A DNA stretch of 64,000 bases from Candidatus Gastranaerophilales bacterium (GCA_944322725.1 CALUPU010000002.1:62001-126000), one strand, 5' to 3'. Positions 26,873 to 35,979 are shown, counted from the stretch's first letter. Notes: generated by a model from the letters alone, not told the origin. Program-made: numbers and translations.

Positions 26873-27595
26873 TTAATGTCTGTCAGTCATAACAAAAAGA
26901 CTGATAAGGTCATTAAGGGCAATAGCTTGTTTTTTGTAATCTTGAACCTGTTTTTCAAGGCTTTTAATGCTATTTTTATATTCTGCAATTTGAGACAAGC
27001 AGGATTTTGCACTTGCTGTCAAATTATCCTGACCCTGCTGTGCTTCTTTTAATACACTATTCATTGAAATGCCTAGTGCTTCCATAGTTTGGCGTATGAT
27101 TTGGGCGCCTGTTTGTTTAGATACACCCTGAGGCAGCTGCATGATTAGTCTTTTTAATACAGCTACATTTGCGGGCATAGAATAATTTTTCTGTGCAGGT
27201 GCACTGTTCAGCATAGGCTGCTGATTATTAAATATTTCTTGTTCTTCAAACATTGGTGATTCCGTTTCTTCAAAATTTAAGTTTTGGGACATATCCTGCG
27301 GGAAAGATTCTTCAAAATTGTTCACAGCAGGTTCATTCAGTTCCATATCAAGATTTTTTTCATCAAAATCAATATTCTCATCTTGTAAATCATCTTCGAG
27401 TGAAAAATCGGAAAAGTTGTCATCAAGGCTTATATTGTCTGTAATAACAGCTTCTTTATTGTTTTCTTGAACAGGTTCTGAATTCACTTCTTGTTCCATA
27501 GTATCAGGTATGGGTTGAATTTCGATTTCTGCTTGTTTTTTGAGTGCTTCAACAATTTTTTTACCGACACCTGACGGGAGTTTATTTTCTGCCAT
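26873..27595 (-). CDS. Acidic orphan protein with C-terminal coiled coil
   Basis: 240 residues, not recognised. A short basic N-terminus (MAENKLPSGVGKKIVEALKK) is followed by a long acidic, Asn/Gln-rich, probably disordered region (about 25-135) and a helical C-terminus (about 140-235): NVAVLKRLIMQLPQG, ALGISMNSVL and a coiled coil (SIKSLEKQVQDYKKQAIALNDLISLF). No membrane segment. The layout suggests a scaffold or adaptor protein. AAGG lies upstream of the start. Confidence 0.65.
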   Translation of the reverse strand: MAENKLPSGVGKKIVEALKKQAEIEIQPIPDTMEQEVNSEPVQENNKEAVITDNISLDDNFSDFSLEDDLQDENIDFDEKNLDMELNEPAVNNFEESFPQDMSQNLNFEETESPMFEEQEIFNNQQPMLNSAPAQKNYSMPANVAVLKRLIMQLPQGVSKQTGAQIIRQTMEALGISMNSVLKEAQQGQDNLTASAKSCLSQIAEYKNSIKSLEKQVQDYKKQAIALNDLISLFVMTDRH

Positions 27596-27715
27596 ATTAC
27601 TAACCTTTATCTTCTTTCATATAAATTATATATAAAATACAATTATTTTTCAAAAATTAATTACAATATATTAAGCATGCATTCTTTGTATAAAAATTTG
27701 CATGCTTAATTTTGT

Positions 27716-29467
27716 TTAATTCAAATATGCACCAAAAGCAGAAAATGTTTTGCTTTCAGGAGATATATCAGCTGAAGTTTGAGAAACTTTCATTTTTACG
27801 GATTCTACAGCTTCATTATTTTTCTTAGAGGATTTTTTGCCTTCAACATAGTTTGTTATTGCAATATTAAGCTTTGGTATACCCCAGCCCAGAACAACAC
27901 CGGAGTAGATATATCCCAGCATTTGAGCAATATTCTTGTATCTTAGCTGTCTTATTGCTGTTTCGGCTCTGTTTATTACTTCAGCATGTTGTCCGCCTTT
28001 TTTAAGTTCCTGCTTAACGGCATCTACAAGCTTTCTGAACGGAATTTGTTTTCCGTCTTTTACTGATTTTATATTTAATTCTTTAAGTGCCGGATAAAGA
28101 ATTTCTTCATGTGACTTTTCTACGGATTTTGTAATAAAGTTCCATAATCCTTTACCGTACTGCTTTTTGTCATAGTTTATTATGTCTTTATCCAGAGCAC
28201 GGGCTGTAAGTTTTGATACAAAACCGCCGAGTATCAGCCAGTTTGCAAAACCAAGAGAATCTTTGATAGCGGATTCTCTCATTTCGTTTTTGTCGCGTGC
28301 TGCAAATATGCGGCTCATAATTGTCATGCCATAGATGAACTTGAACTGTTCGAGAGTCGGAACCATGCCTTTGTATTGCAATTTTGACAGGAGTTCCGGA
28401 GCTGCTTCTTTGATATTTGAGTATAATTTTGACGGTTTTTTCAAAATTGTTGCTATCATTGCAGAACCCATTGCAAGTCCAAGGACAATTTTTGATATTT
28501 TAAATCCTTTTGAATGGTCAGGCTCTCTGCCTTCTACGCCCACGAAGCCGTCAGAGCCGGTACGTTTTTTTGTAAGATATCTGTTAAGCGGCTGAACGCT
28601 CATACCTATACCGACAGGTACAGCCAGACCTGCTGCAACAGTAGCAAGTTTTCTGTTTTTGATACCTTTTAGGAATTTTTCAAGATCTTTTACCACGGCA
28701 CTTCCGTCATGTGCAGCTTTGTCTTTAACTGCTTTGAACATAGAGTTTGCATTTACCGTAAGGTCGCTTAATGAACCATCAACACCTGTCGGAACGCCGT
28801 CTTTTACTATACGAAAAGATGTTGAGGCAGCGGTTTTTCCTGTTATTGCTTCTGAAAGTTTTGCAAGTGTGGATTTATTTAGACGGTATTCTTTTGCACC
28901 GTCATCAAGCATAATGCCTTTTGCCGTATCTATAAGCCCTGTATCAAGAGAATGCCAGGCCTCTTCGCCGAGTTTTGGGTCAGTGGTATTTAAGTATTGC
29001 AGGTTTTGGAAAAACTTAGCCCAGTATTTTTCGGCATTATAGCCTGCATTTTCTGCTGAATGGTTAACAAAATCTTTAAAAGTATCAATAGTTTTGCCAT
29101 CCATAAACATCAGGTGAGCCTTTACCCCGTTTGCTTTGTTAAAAGCGGAAGAAACAAGATATCCTGCACCGAGTCCGACAATACCTGCAAGAGCATGGTT
29201 AAATGTACCCGAAGATTCTCTGAAACCTGTTTCCATACCTGCATCTGCAGAACGGGAAAAATCAACTATTGTTCTTGGCATAACCATAGAGAAAAAATCT
29301 ACGAAACAAGCACCTATTGCAGGGCTTGTGTTTAGCCAGTTTAATGTTTGTGCGGCAAGTGCACCTGCACTTTTAAAACTCGGATTATTATTTTTTTTAT
29401 TATTATCTTTTAGCGGGGTAGAGTATTTTAATGTTTTCGGTTGTAATTGTGTAATTTGTGTTATCAT
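27716..29467 (-). CDS. Orphan membrane protein A of tandem paralogous pair
   Basis: 583 residues, family not recognised. A polar N-terminus has NNPSFKSAG (about 27-35). The next block, LNTSPAIGACFVDFFSMVMPRTIVD ... FRESSGT, is shared with the gene upstream at 29483-31105. Hydrophobic stretches (about 92-110, 275-295, 328-345, 400-420, 535-553) suggest an integral membrane protein. A middle block SRIFAARDKNEMRESAIKD and the end KTFSAFG also match the neighbour. The two genes are 15 bases apart and co-directional. Function unknown. Confidence 0.7.
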   Translation of the reverse strand: MITQITQLQPKTLKYSTPLKDNNKKNNNPSFKSAGALAAQTLNWLNTSPAIGACFVDFFSMVMPRTIVDFSRSADAGMETGFRESSGTFNHALAGIVGLGAGYLVSSAFNKANGVKAHLMFMDGKTIDTFKDFVNHSAENAGYNAEKYWAKFFQNLQYLNTTDPKLGEEAWHSLDTGLIDTAKGIMLDDGAKEYRLNKSTLAKLSEAITGKTAASTSFRIVKDGVPTGVDGSLSDLTVNANSMFKAVKDKAAHDGSAVVKDLEKFLKGIKNRKLATVAAGLAVPVGIGMSVQPLNRYLTKKRTGSDGFVGVEGREPDHSKGFKISKIVLGLAMGSAMIATILKKPSKLYSNIKEAAPELLSKLQYKGMVPTLEQFKFIYGMTIMSRIFAARDKNEMRESAIKDSLGFANWLILGGFVSKLTARALDKDIINYDKKQYGKGLWNFITKSVEKSHEEILYPALKELNIKSVKDGKQIPFRKLVDAVKQELKKGGQHAEVINRAETAIRQLRYKNIAQMLGYIYSGVVLGWGIPKLNIAITNYVEGKKSSKKNNEAVESVKMKVSQTSADISPESKTFSAFGAYLN

Positions 29468-29482
29468 TTTTTTTCCTGTTTG

Positions 29483-31105
29483 CTATTTTGATTGTTCCAT
29501 CATCATGCCAAACGCCTGAAAAGTTTTTTTGTTGCTAGTAGATTTTAAATTTAGTGATGGGTATGTTATTAAGTCTTTTAGTCTTTCCTTGAGTTTCATC
29601 TGCTCTTTTCTTTCGGTTTCTTTTCTTACATACCAGGGAACAAGAATACCCAGCAATAACATCGAGAATCCGAGAGAACTTACTTCACATATTGCTCTGA
29701 GTCCTTTGGCTTTTGCTCCGTGAATGGCACTGTCTGCTGCTTTTATTGCATTAGCTTCATCAAAGCTTTTTAGTTTTGTATCTTTTACCCAGTAAACAAA
29801 CTTTTTAAGCGGGTTTTTTGTATCGGGTTTTTCTTTCATATAATTCAAAAGAGGTACACCCTTTACTTTTTGCATTATAGTACCAACAAATTTAGAAACA
29901 TAGTCCCCTAAGAAATATAAACTGGAGAATGTTGCAATATCTCTCCATGTTACTTCTTTGAGTTCGTTTTCATCTGCAGCAACAAGCATTCGGCTGGCAA
30001 ATGTTGCTGTTGCAATCCATCTGCACTGATCCATTGAAGGCATATTTTTTGTAAATTGAAGCATTTTAAGACTCGGCTTTTTCATCATGGAAAGTATTGC
30101 TACACCTACCATAAGCGCTGCCGCACCGAGTTTTTTAGTGGCAAAAGCAGATTTTTGAGCGGTTGTCATTTCATCTTTTTGTTTGCCTTTGCCGAAGTTT
30201 TTGTAAATAGGTGCACCTTTTGTGCCTGATGATTTTTGTGTAATCCATCTGTTTATAGACTGCATTGACGCAGCAAGAGGAATAACAATGGCAAGACCGA
30301 TAAGGCTCTTCTTGTTAACAAATTTTGTGGATTTTCTTATAAAGTCTTTAATTTTTGAAGTATCGTTTATTTCAATGAATTTTTGACCGACATCGATACC
30401 GTCTCTGAGCATAGTTGTTATATTGTCGTGATAAACTTTGCCGTGTAATTTGATATGTTCTGCACCTCCGGTTACTTTGAGTATTTTGTTATATAGACCG
30501 TTTCTTGCAGCTTCAAGGACTTTTTTGTCTTTTATGTTTTCTTGAATTACTCGTTTGTATTCTGTTATTTCGTCTTTTAACATTTCCGGTTTCAAACGTA
30601 TCCATGCTTCGCTGTTAGATAGTTTTGCACCTTTGCTGTTTAAGACATGTGCATCGCTTAAAAGTGAATCAACAAACCCGTCAGCGGACTTGTCTGATTT
30701 TATGTAATGTTTGAACATTTCCATCAGGCTGTCTTGGTTTGCCCACATTTGAGACAGTCCCTTAGTTTCTTTGTTAAAGGCTTCCATTAATTTAGCAACA
30801 CCAAGAACCACAAAGCCTGGTATCAGACAGTTAACGACAAGTCCTGATGACTCGCGGCGGAATGTTTCCGCAGCTGCAAAACCGTTAGTTTTCGCATCTA
30901 CAACTGTTCTGGGAACAATAGCTGTTGCCATGTCTATCAAAGACACACCTGCCATAGGGTTTGTGTTGCAGTATTGCAATACTGATGTTGCAACTTCTAT
31001 CGGACCTTTAAAGGAGGGAGTGTTTTGAGCAACCGTATTATATGAAGACTTTTTGAGGTCTTTTTTGTAAACATCCTGTTTGTTTAAACTTACTTTATTT
31101 ATCAT
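29483..31105 (-). CDS. Orphan membrane protein B of tandem paralogous pair
   Basis: 540 residues, a paralogue of the downstream gene. The N-terminus includes NTPSFKGP (about 28-35), then QYCNTNPMAGVSLIDMATAIVPRTVVD ... FRRESSG. Later shared blocks are SRMLVAADENELKEVTWRD and a C-terminal KTFQAFGMMMEQSK. Hydrophobic helices lie at about 88-105, 270-288, 330-347, 400-420 and 480-500. It is probably transcribed from the 359-base gap upstream. No known family. Confidence 0.7.
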   Translation of the reverse strand: MINKVSLNKQDVYKKDLKKSSYNTVAQNTPSFKGPIEVATSVLQYCNTNPMAGVSLIDMATAIVPRTVVDAKTNGFAAAETFRRESSGLVVNCLIPGFVVLGVAKLMEAFNKETKGLSQMWANQDSLMEMFKHYIKSDKSADGFVDSLLSDAHVLNSKGAKLSNSEAWIRLKPEMLKDEITEYKRVIQENIKDKKVLEAARNGLYNKILKVTGGAEHIKLHGKVYHDNITTMLRDGIDVGQKFIEINDTSKIKDFIRKSTKFVNKKSLIGLAIVIPLAASMQSINRWITQKSSGTKGAPIYKNFGKGKQKDEMTTAQKSAFATKKLGAAALMVGVAILSMMKKPSLKMLQFTKNMPSMDQCRWIATATFASRMLVAADENELKEVTWRDIATFSSLYFLGDYVSKFVGTIMQKVKGVPLLNYMKEKPDTKNPLKKFVYWVKDTKLKSFDEANAIKAADSAIHGAKAKGLRAICEVSSLGFSMLLLGILVPWYVRKETERKEQMKLKERLKDLITYPSLNLKSTSNKKTFQAFGMMMEQSK

Positions 31106-31320
31106 AACAATTTTCTACTAGTGTCTTTTAACCATAGTCGGTGATTTCTGTACTTATATGATATGAAAGACCTGTTATTATTACAAATCACCTCAAAAAA
31201 AAAATTGCTATCATGAATTGTTAAATTTTTTAAAGCTGTGTGATGGGCTGTGGTTTTTTATTTAACAATATAAATATTTTGTTTTTATGTGTATTTTTTA
31301 CATTTATTTCGAATTTTAAA

Positions 31321-31353
31321 GTTGTAAAAATAAAATTAAATTCGTTTTTACAA
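31321..31353. promoter_or_regulatory. TTGTAAAAA inverted-repeat cluster
   Basis: TTGTAAAAA (31322-31330) is mirrored by TTTTTACAA (31345-31353). Further related TTTTTGTAAAAA and TTTACAAA words follow at about 31366-31388. They lie in the divergent gap between orphan gene B and the small plus-strand gene. A protein-binding array or hairpin leader is possible. The rest of this 359-base gap is AT-rich and shows nothing else. Confidence 0.3.
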
Positions 31354-31464
31354 AACTTAATAAAATTTTTGTAAAAATCTCTTTACAAATAATAACAAAT
31401 TATTAAAGTTTGAAAAAGCAAGTGTCGATATAAAGGTTGGAAATCAGTAACAGGGATTATGCAA

Positions 31465-31722
31465 ATGGCAGAAAATTTTATTAAAAAACCTTTTGGTATG
31501 AATATCAAAGTTCCTACCAAGACTATAAAACAGATAGAAAAAACTGCCGGAGGTACGGTAGGAGGAATTTTTGATCCGTTGTTCAATTTTATTGATGACA
31601 ATCAGAATGTGTTTACAGGTGATGTTTCAAAGGAAATTGACAAGTATAATATCATGCAGTACAACATCAGTGCTGCATTGAGAAAAGACAACGTCAACGG
31701 CGGATTTGATATTAAAGGATAA
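31465..31722 (+). CDS. Small orphan protein
   Basis: 85 residues from ATG 31465, with AGGG 9 bases upstream; an ATG six bases earlier is too close to that site. The sequence opens MAENFIKKPFGMNIKVPTK and has a Gly-rich turn (TAGGTVGGIFDPL). It has no membrane segment and no recognised family. It ends 3 bases from the converging alr gene. Confidence 0.6.
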   Translation: MAENFIKKPFGMNIKVPTKTIKQIEKTAGGTVGGIFDPLFNFIDDNQNVFTGDVSKEIDKYNIMQYNISAALRKDNVNGGFDIKG

Positions 31723-31725
31723 TCA

Positions 31726-32856
31726 TTACCTTGTATAAACTCTGGGCAAACGTACGCGAAGCGCACATGTAAGTTCATAATGTATTGTGCCGAGTATCTT
31801 TGCCCATTCATCAACGCCGATGTATTGTCCTCCGTCTTCTCCTAAAAGTGTTATTATATCACCTTCTTGAGCGTCGCAGTCTGTTATATCAAACATCATC
31901 TGGTCCATTGTAATATTACCGATTTGTTTGACTTTTTTACCGTTTATAATTCCGCATATTTTATTGGACAGCCCTCTAAAAACGCCGTCAGCGTATCCTA
32001 TAGGGATTGTTGCTATTTTTGTAGGGCGTGTTGTTTCAAAAGTATGGCAGTAGCTTACCCCTTCATCAGGTTCAGCTGTATGGATATTTGTAATTCTTCC
32101 TCTTAAAGACATTGCCGGTTTTAAAAACGGCTCTTTTGTACCTTGGGTTAAGTCAGGCTGCAGCCCGTATATGCCGATACCAACACGCGCCATATTGTAG
32201 TCAAAATTCTTGTAACACGCAACCGCTGCTGTGTTGCAGCAATGAATAAGCAGACCCTTTGTATCAACATTATCAACAACATTTTTAAACTGTTCATACT
32301 GTTTATGAGCAAAGGATTCAGTTTCCGCAGTTGCAAAATGTGTAAATATTCCCTCTAATTCTATAAAATTACAGCTTCGTATTTTTTTGATAAATTCAAC
32401 TGCACAGTCAGGGCGCACACCGATTCTGTTCATTCCTGTATCAATTTTTACGTGGACTTTGGGTTTTATTTTAAGTTTTTCATATGTCTGACGGCAGGCT
32501 TCTATATGCTCATCAGAAAAAACAGAAATAGATATATTATTCTGTGCAGCCCTGTCAAAAGACCATACAGGCACAGCTCCAAGCACAAGAATAGGTGCGG
32601 TTATATCGTTTTCACGCAATTGCAGACCTTCATCAATAGATGATACGCCTAAAAAATCCACACCGGATGCAAGTAACACAGGCGCAATCATAACCGCACC
32701 ATGACCGTATGCGTCAGCCTTTACCACTGCAAAAAGTTTTGCACCTTTTTTCAAATACTTTTTAAATTCCAGTATATTATGCTCAATGCAATCTAAATTT
32801 ACTTCTACCCATGCGTCACGGTGGGTATTTAAAAAAGATGCTCTGTTAAATTTCAC
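31726..32856 (-). CDS. alr: Alanine racemase
   Basis: 376 residues, full length. The PLP lysine is Lys46 in AVVKADAYGHG. The N-terminal barrel contains HVKIDTGMNRIG and FTHFATAE, and the C-terminal domain contains VSYCHTFETTRPTKIATIPIGYADGVFRG with the second catalytic Tyr, then MDQMMFDIT. It makes D-alanine for peptidoglycan. It is divergent from the structured locus at 32.9-33.1 kb. Confidence 0.96.
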   Translation of the reverse strand: MKFNRASFLNTHRDAWVEVNLDCIEHNILEFKKYLKKGAKLFAVVKADAYGHGAVMIAPVLLASGVDFLGVSSIDEGLQLRENDITAPILVLGAVPVWSFDRAAQNNISISVFSDEHIEACRQTYEKLKIKPKVHVKIDTGMNRIGVRPDCAVEFIKKIRSCNFIELEGIFTHFATAETESFAHKQYEQFKNVVDNVDTKGLLIHCCNTAAVACYKNFDYNMARVGIGIYGLQPDLTQGTKEPFLKPAMSLRGRITNIHTAEPDEGVSYCHTFETTRPTKIATIPIGYADGVFRGLSNKICGIINGKKVKQIGNITMDQMMFDITDCDAQEGDIITLLGEDGGQYIGVDEWAKILGTIHYELTCALRVRLPRVYTR

Positions 32857-32924
32857 TTTATCACCCGCAATCGTTTTTATGTATTAATTTTACATCAAAA
32901 CAATTAAATTAGTTCAAATCCATG

Positions 32925-32930
32925 TATAAT
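32925..32930 (+). promoter_or_regulatory. -10 box of structured transcript
   Basis: TATAAT preceded directly by TG (TGTATAAT). Transcription would begin near 32937, just before the folded region. No good -35 box is visible. Confidence 0.4.
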
Positions 32931-32936
32931 TGTTAT

Positions 32937-33115
32937 ATGGTAAGCCCGCTAAAAGCTTCCGGACTCAAAACAACATTACTGCAGGATGAAGTTTGAGAAA
33001 GGGGGTGATAGCAGGTGGTTATAACTGAAAGAGCACTATGGCTTATCTTGTTGATAATCATAGCGCTCAAATTAATCACTTAAGGGGCTTTTAAAGAGGA
33101 TGTTAGCGCATCCTC
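32937..33115 (+). ncRNA. Structured RNA locus, possibly small-toxin mRNA
   Basis: A gene-free gap with unusually G-rich, folded sequence. Hairpins are GAGCACTATGG..TTATC with GATAATCATAGCGCTC (33031-33047 and 33053-33068, loop TTGTT) and GAGGATG/CATCCTC (33096-33102 and 33109-33115). The loop TTAGCG of the second hairpin is complementary to CGCTAA at 32947-32952, so a kissing contact or pseudoknot is possible. No canonical U-run follows. Either a non-coding RNA or the mRNA of the peptide at 33015. Confidence 0.4.
33015..33083 (+). CDS. Possible 22-residue hydrophobic peptide
   Basis: GTG ORF of 22 codons: (V)VITERALWLILLIIIAL then KLIT. A strong GGGGGTGA ribosome binding site (33001-33008) lies 6-7 bases upstream. 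A single transmembrane helix with short charged ends recalls the peptides of type I toxin or holin-like families, but no such family was matched. The codons overlap the 33031-33068 hairpin. Confidence 0.35.
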   Translation: MVITERALWLILLIIIALKLIT

Positions 33116-33173
33116 GCCCTATAAATACATTATAAACTATTTAACACATATTTCAAGAGGTTACTTATTAACA

Positions 33174-33920
33174 ATGAAAATAGCTGTAATATCTGATATA
33201 CATGGCAATATGCAGGCGCTGGAGGCTGTTTTGAACAATATAAAACAGGAAAACTGCGACAAAATTTTCTGCCTCGGCGACCTTGCAATGGCTGGTCCCG
33301 AACCGGCAAAAGCAATAGATAAGATTGAAGAACTCATTAAAACAACAGATTTCACCTGCATACAGGGCAATACCGATGAAATGATTGTTAAATGTGACAA
33401 TCAGATGATTCATATGCTTGAAGAAAACAATCCGGTTATGGCACACGCACTGGAGTGCGACGCAACAGTTGTTTCAGAGGAACAAAAACAGTTCTTAAAA
33501 AAACTGCCTGCTCAGAAAGAGGTGGAAATTGAAGGTGTCAAAATTCTTCTGGTACACGGAAGTCCGAGAAAAAACAATGAGAACATATACTGCGATTTAA
33601 AAATCGAAGAAGTGGAAGAAATGATAAAGGGCACTGATGCAAATGTAATCTTTTGCGGACATACACACGTACCGTGCGGATACCAGACAAACACAAGACA
33701 AACCGTTGTAAACGTCGGAAGTGTAGGTCGTCCGTTTGCTGAAAAACCTAAATCCTGTTATGCAATCCTTGAAGTTAACAACGGAGAATTTTCCATAAAA
33801 CACAACCTTGTTGATTACGATGTGAAAACTGCAGCAGAAATATTAAAAAGCAGAGGTTTTGAAGGTGCTGACAAACTTGCGGCTATGCTTATCAGCGCAA
33901 CAAGCCGCTACCCGCAGTGA
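33174..33920 (+). CDS. YfcE/MJ0936-type metallophosphoesterase
   Basis: 248 residues. All calcineurin-like metal motifs are present: ISDIHGN (about 5-11), FCLGDLAMAGPEP (about 33-45), QGNTDE (the GNHD equivalent), LVHGSP and CGHTHVP (about 160-166). This is the class of phosphodiesterases represented by YfcE and MJ0936. The natural substrate cannot be told from sequence. Confidence 0.9.
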   Translation: MKIAVISDIHGNMQALEAVLNNIKQENCDKIFCLGDLAMAGPEPAKAIDKIEELIKTTDFTCIQGNTDEMIVKCDNQMIHMLEENNPVMAHALECDATVVSEEQKQFLKKLPAQKEVEIEGVKILLVHGSPRKNNENIYCDLKIEEVEEMIKGTDANVIFCGHTHVPCGYQTNTRQTVVNVGSVGRPFAEKPKSCYAILEVNNGEFSIKHNLVDYDVKTAAEILKSRGFEGADKLAAMLISATSRYPQ

Positions 33921-33938
33921 AATATTTGCTTTAAATTA

Positions 33939-34024
33939 AAGAGGCAAAGAGTATTTATTTTTCTAGCTCGGTTCGCTTGCGTCGCGTCTCACAGGCTTCG
34001 AAAAACAAACACTCTTTACCTCTT
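33939..34024. repeat. Inverted-repeat element with GC-rich core, copy 1
   Basis: Arms 33939-33952 and 34011-34024 pair at 13 of 14 positions (AAGAGGCAAAGAGT versus ACTCTTTACCTCTT). Between them is a 35-base GC-rich core, 33966-34000, that begins GCTCGGTTCGCTTGCG and ends CACAGGCTTCG. The core matches the core at 35994-36028 in opposite orientation at 34 of 35 positions. It lies between the phosphodiesterase gene and purB. A terminator-like hairpin is likely; the conserved core is unexplained. Confidence 0.7.
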
Positions 34025-34047
34025 AGGAAAAACAAAAGGAAAAAAAT

Positions 34048-35343
34048 ATGATTGAAAGATACAGCTTAAAAGAAATGAAAGACCTGTGGGAATTGGATTC
34101 CAAATTCGATTTCTATTTACAGGTAGAACTTGCAGTCTGCGAAGCATACAATGCGCTTGGAAAAATCAGCAATGAAGATTTAAAAACCATTAAAGAACGC
34201 GCAAAATTCAGCGTTGCAAGAATAGATGAAATAGAAAAAGAAGTCGGGCACGATGTAATAGCCTTTTTGACAAACGTAAACGAAAACATAGGAGAAGCAT
34301 CAAGATTCATACACATGGGAATGACGAGCTCCGATGTTATAGATACTGCTTTTGCTCTTCAAATCAAAAAAGCGTCTGAAATTATTGAAAACGACCTTGA
34401 TAAAGTTATAAAGACTCTAAAAAATAAAGCAAAAGAACATAAGCATACTGTCTGTATCGGGCGTTCTCATGGAATCCACGCAGAGCCTATGACTTTCGGG
34501 GTAAAACTTTTAAGCTGGCTTGACCATTTTGAAAGAGTAAAAAGAAGATTTTTAACTGCAAAAGAAGAAATCGCACAGGGGCAAATATCAGGTCCTGTCG
34601 GGACATACAGCAATATTTCACCTGAAATTGAAAAAATTGTATGCGAAAAACTCGGACTTAAACCGGCTAAAATTTCCACACAGGTGATTGCAAGAGACAA
34701 CCACGCATATTATATGCAGTCGCTGGCTTTGATTGCGGCAGCCATTGAACAGTGTGCGATAGAGATACGTCATCTTCAAAGAACAGAAGTGTTAGAGGTT
34801 GAAGAAGCCTTTAAAAAAGGACAAAAGGGCAGTTCTGCAATGCCTCACAAAAAGAACCCGATTTCATCCGAAAACCTGTCCGGTCTTGCACGTGTAGTAA
34901 AAAGCAATGCACAGGCAGCAATGGAGAACATTGCACTGTGGCACGAAAGAGACATCTCTCACAGTTCTGTTGAACGTATTATTTTTCCTGATTCAACAAT
35001 TCTTATTGATTATATGCTCAATCGTTTTGACAGGCTGGTTGAAGGACTTGTTGTACATAAAGAAAATATGCTCAAAAACACCTCGCTATTCGGCGGAATA
35101 GTTTTTTCTCAAAGAGTACTGCTTGCACTTACTGACAAAGGACTTTCAAGGGAAGATGCCTATGCTCTGGTTCAAAAAAATGCACTCGAAGCTTTTAATA
35201 AGCCTGACGGTGATTTTAAAAAGAACCTTTTGTCCGATAATGATGTGACGTATGTACTTTCTTCTCAAGAGATTGAAAGCTGTTTTGATTCAGGTTACTA
35301 TTTAAGAAATATTGATGAGATTTATTCAAGGTTTGGAATATAA
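34048..35343 (+). CDS. purB: Adenylosuccinate lyase
   Basis: 431 residues. The fumarase/ASL superfamily signature is GSSAMPHKKNPISSENLSGLAR (about 262-283), and the N-terminal TSSDVIDTAFALQ and GRSHGIHAEPMTFG blocks are typical of PurB. It acts twice in purine synthesis, on SAICAR and on adenylosuccinate. AAAAGGA precedes the ATG. The gene and its downstream neighbour lie between the two inverted core repeats. Confidence 0.96.
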   Translation: MIERYSLKEMKDLWELDSKFDFYLQVELAVCEAYNALGKISNEDLKTIKERAKFSVARIDEIEKEVGHDVIAFLTNVNENIGEASRFIHMGMTSSDVIDTAFALQIKKASEIIENDLDKVIKTLKNKAKEHKHTVCIGRSHGIHAEPMTFGVKLLSWLDHFERVKRRFLTAKEEIAQGQISGPVGTYSNISPEIEKIVCEKLGLKPAKISTQVIARDNHAYYMQSLALIAAAIEQCAIEIRHLQRTEVLEVEEAFKKGQKGSSAMPHKKNPISSENLSGLARVVKSNAQAAMENIALWHERDISHSSVERIIFPDSTILIDYMLNRFDRLVEGLVVHKENMLKNTSLFGGIVFSQRVLLALTDKGLSREDAYALVQKNALEAFNKPDGDFKKNLLSDNDVTYVLSSQEIESCFDSGYYLRNIDEIYSRFGI

Positions 35344-35355
35344 ATCGGAGAAATT

Positions 35356-35979
35356 ATGGGTTGTTTGAAATTTATAATTAAAGTAATAATTGTAATTCTT
35401 GCCGTAATCGGGTTTCGCTCTCTGGGCGGCTGGGATTGGTGCGTAAAGACTTTTCATATCGGCGAAAAGCCCACACAGGAATCAATTATTGAAAAAAGTA
35501 TGGATGTTGCTGATTTTTCAAAAATTCCGGATGAGTACGAAATATCTAAGTCAGCAAATGTTCTCGGCTACAGGGCTGTCATCGCCCAGCATGAGGCAAC
35601 AGGTCAAAAACTTGCTGTTGTGAACGAAAATAAAGGCATAAAACTGACAAAAGAGGATTTTAAAAACGGTCAGTTAAAAAAAAAGATTGATGACATAAAT
35701 AAAAAACTTAGTTACCAGTATATACACATTGAAGATTTTAAAATTCTTAAACAGGGCACAATGAAAACAATGGGGCAGACCGTACCTTATGCGCAGTTTG
35801 AGGCAGAGGTTACGAATCTTCCCATCAAGAAAATAAAAGGTATGATTTCTGTTGCTCAGGACAATGACGGCAAGAACAAAATTATTGTGTCTGCAAATGA
35901 CGGAGGCAAGTATTCACAAATAATTGCGGAACAGTTTTTTAAAAATGTGAAGCTAAGTAAAACTTCTAAAGAAGATTAA
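35356..35979 (+). CDS. Membrane-anchored protein of unknown function
   Basis: 207 residues. One N-terminal hydrophobic helix (about 5-20, FIIKVIIVILAVIGF) serves as an anchor or uncleaved signal, followed by a soluble domain rich in Lys, Asp and Glu (about 45-205). No family recognised. It follows purB by 12 bases with GGAG upstream, so it is co-transcribed. The stop codon lies inside the left arm of the following inverted repeat. Confidence 0.7.
   Translation: MGCLKFIIKVIIVILAVIGFRSLGGWDWCVKTFHIGEKPTQESIIEKSMDVADFSKIPDEYEISKSANVLGYRAVIAQHEATGQKLAVVNENKGIKLTKEDFKNGQLKKKIDDINKKLSYQYIHIEDFKILKQGTMKTMGQTVPYAQFEAEVTNLPIKKIKGMISVAQDNDGKNKIIVSANDGGKYSQIIAEQFFKNVKLSKTSKED

Noticed and set aside
28659-29042. 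Plus-strand ORF of 127 codons inside orphan gene A
   Set aside because: Lies wholly inside a longer coherent minus-strand gene; translation is Ser/Phe-rich shadow sequence.
32911-32925. GTTCAAATCC resembling a tRNA T-loop
   Set aside because: The flanking bases do not form the 5-bp T-stem and no anticodon or acceptor stem is present.
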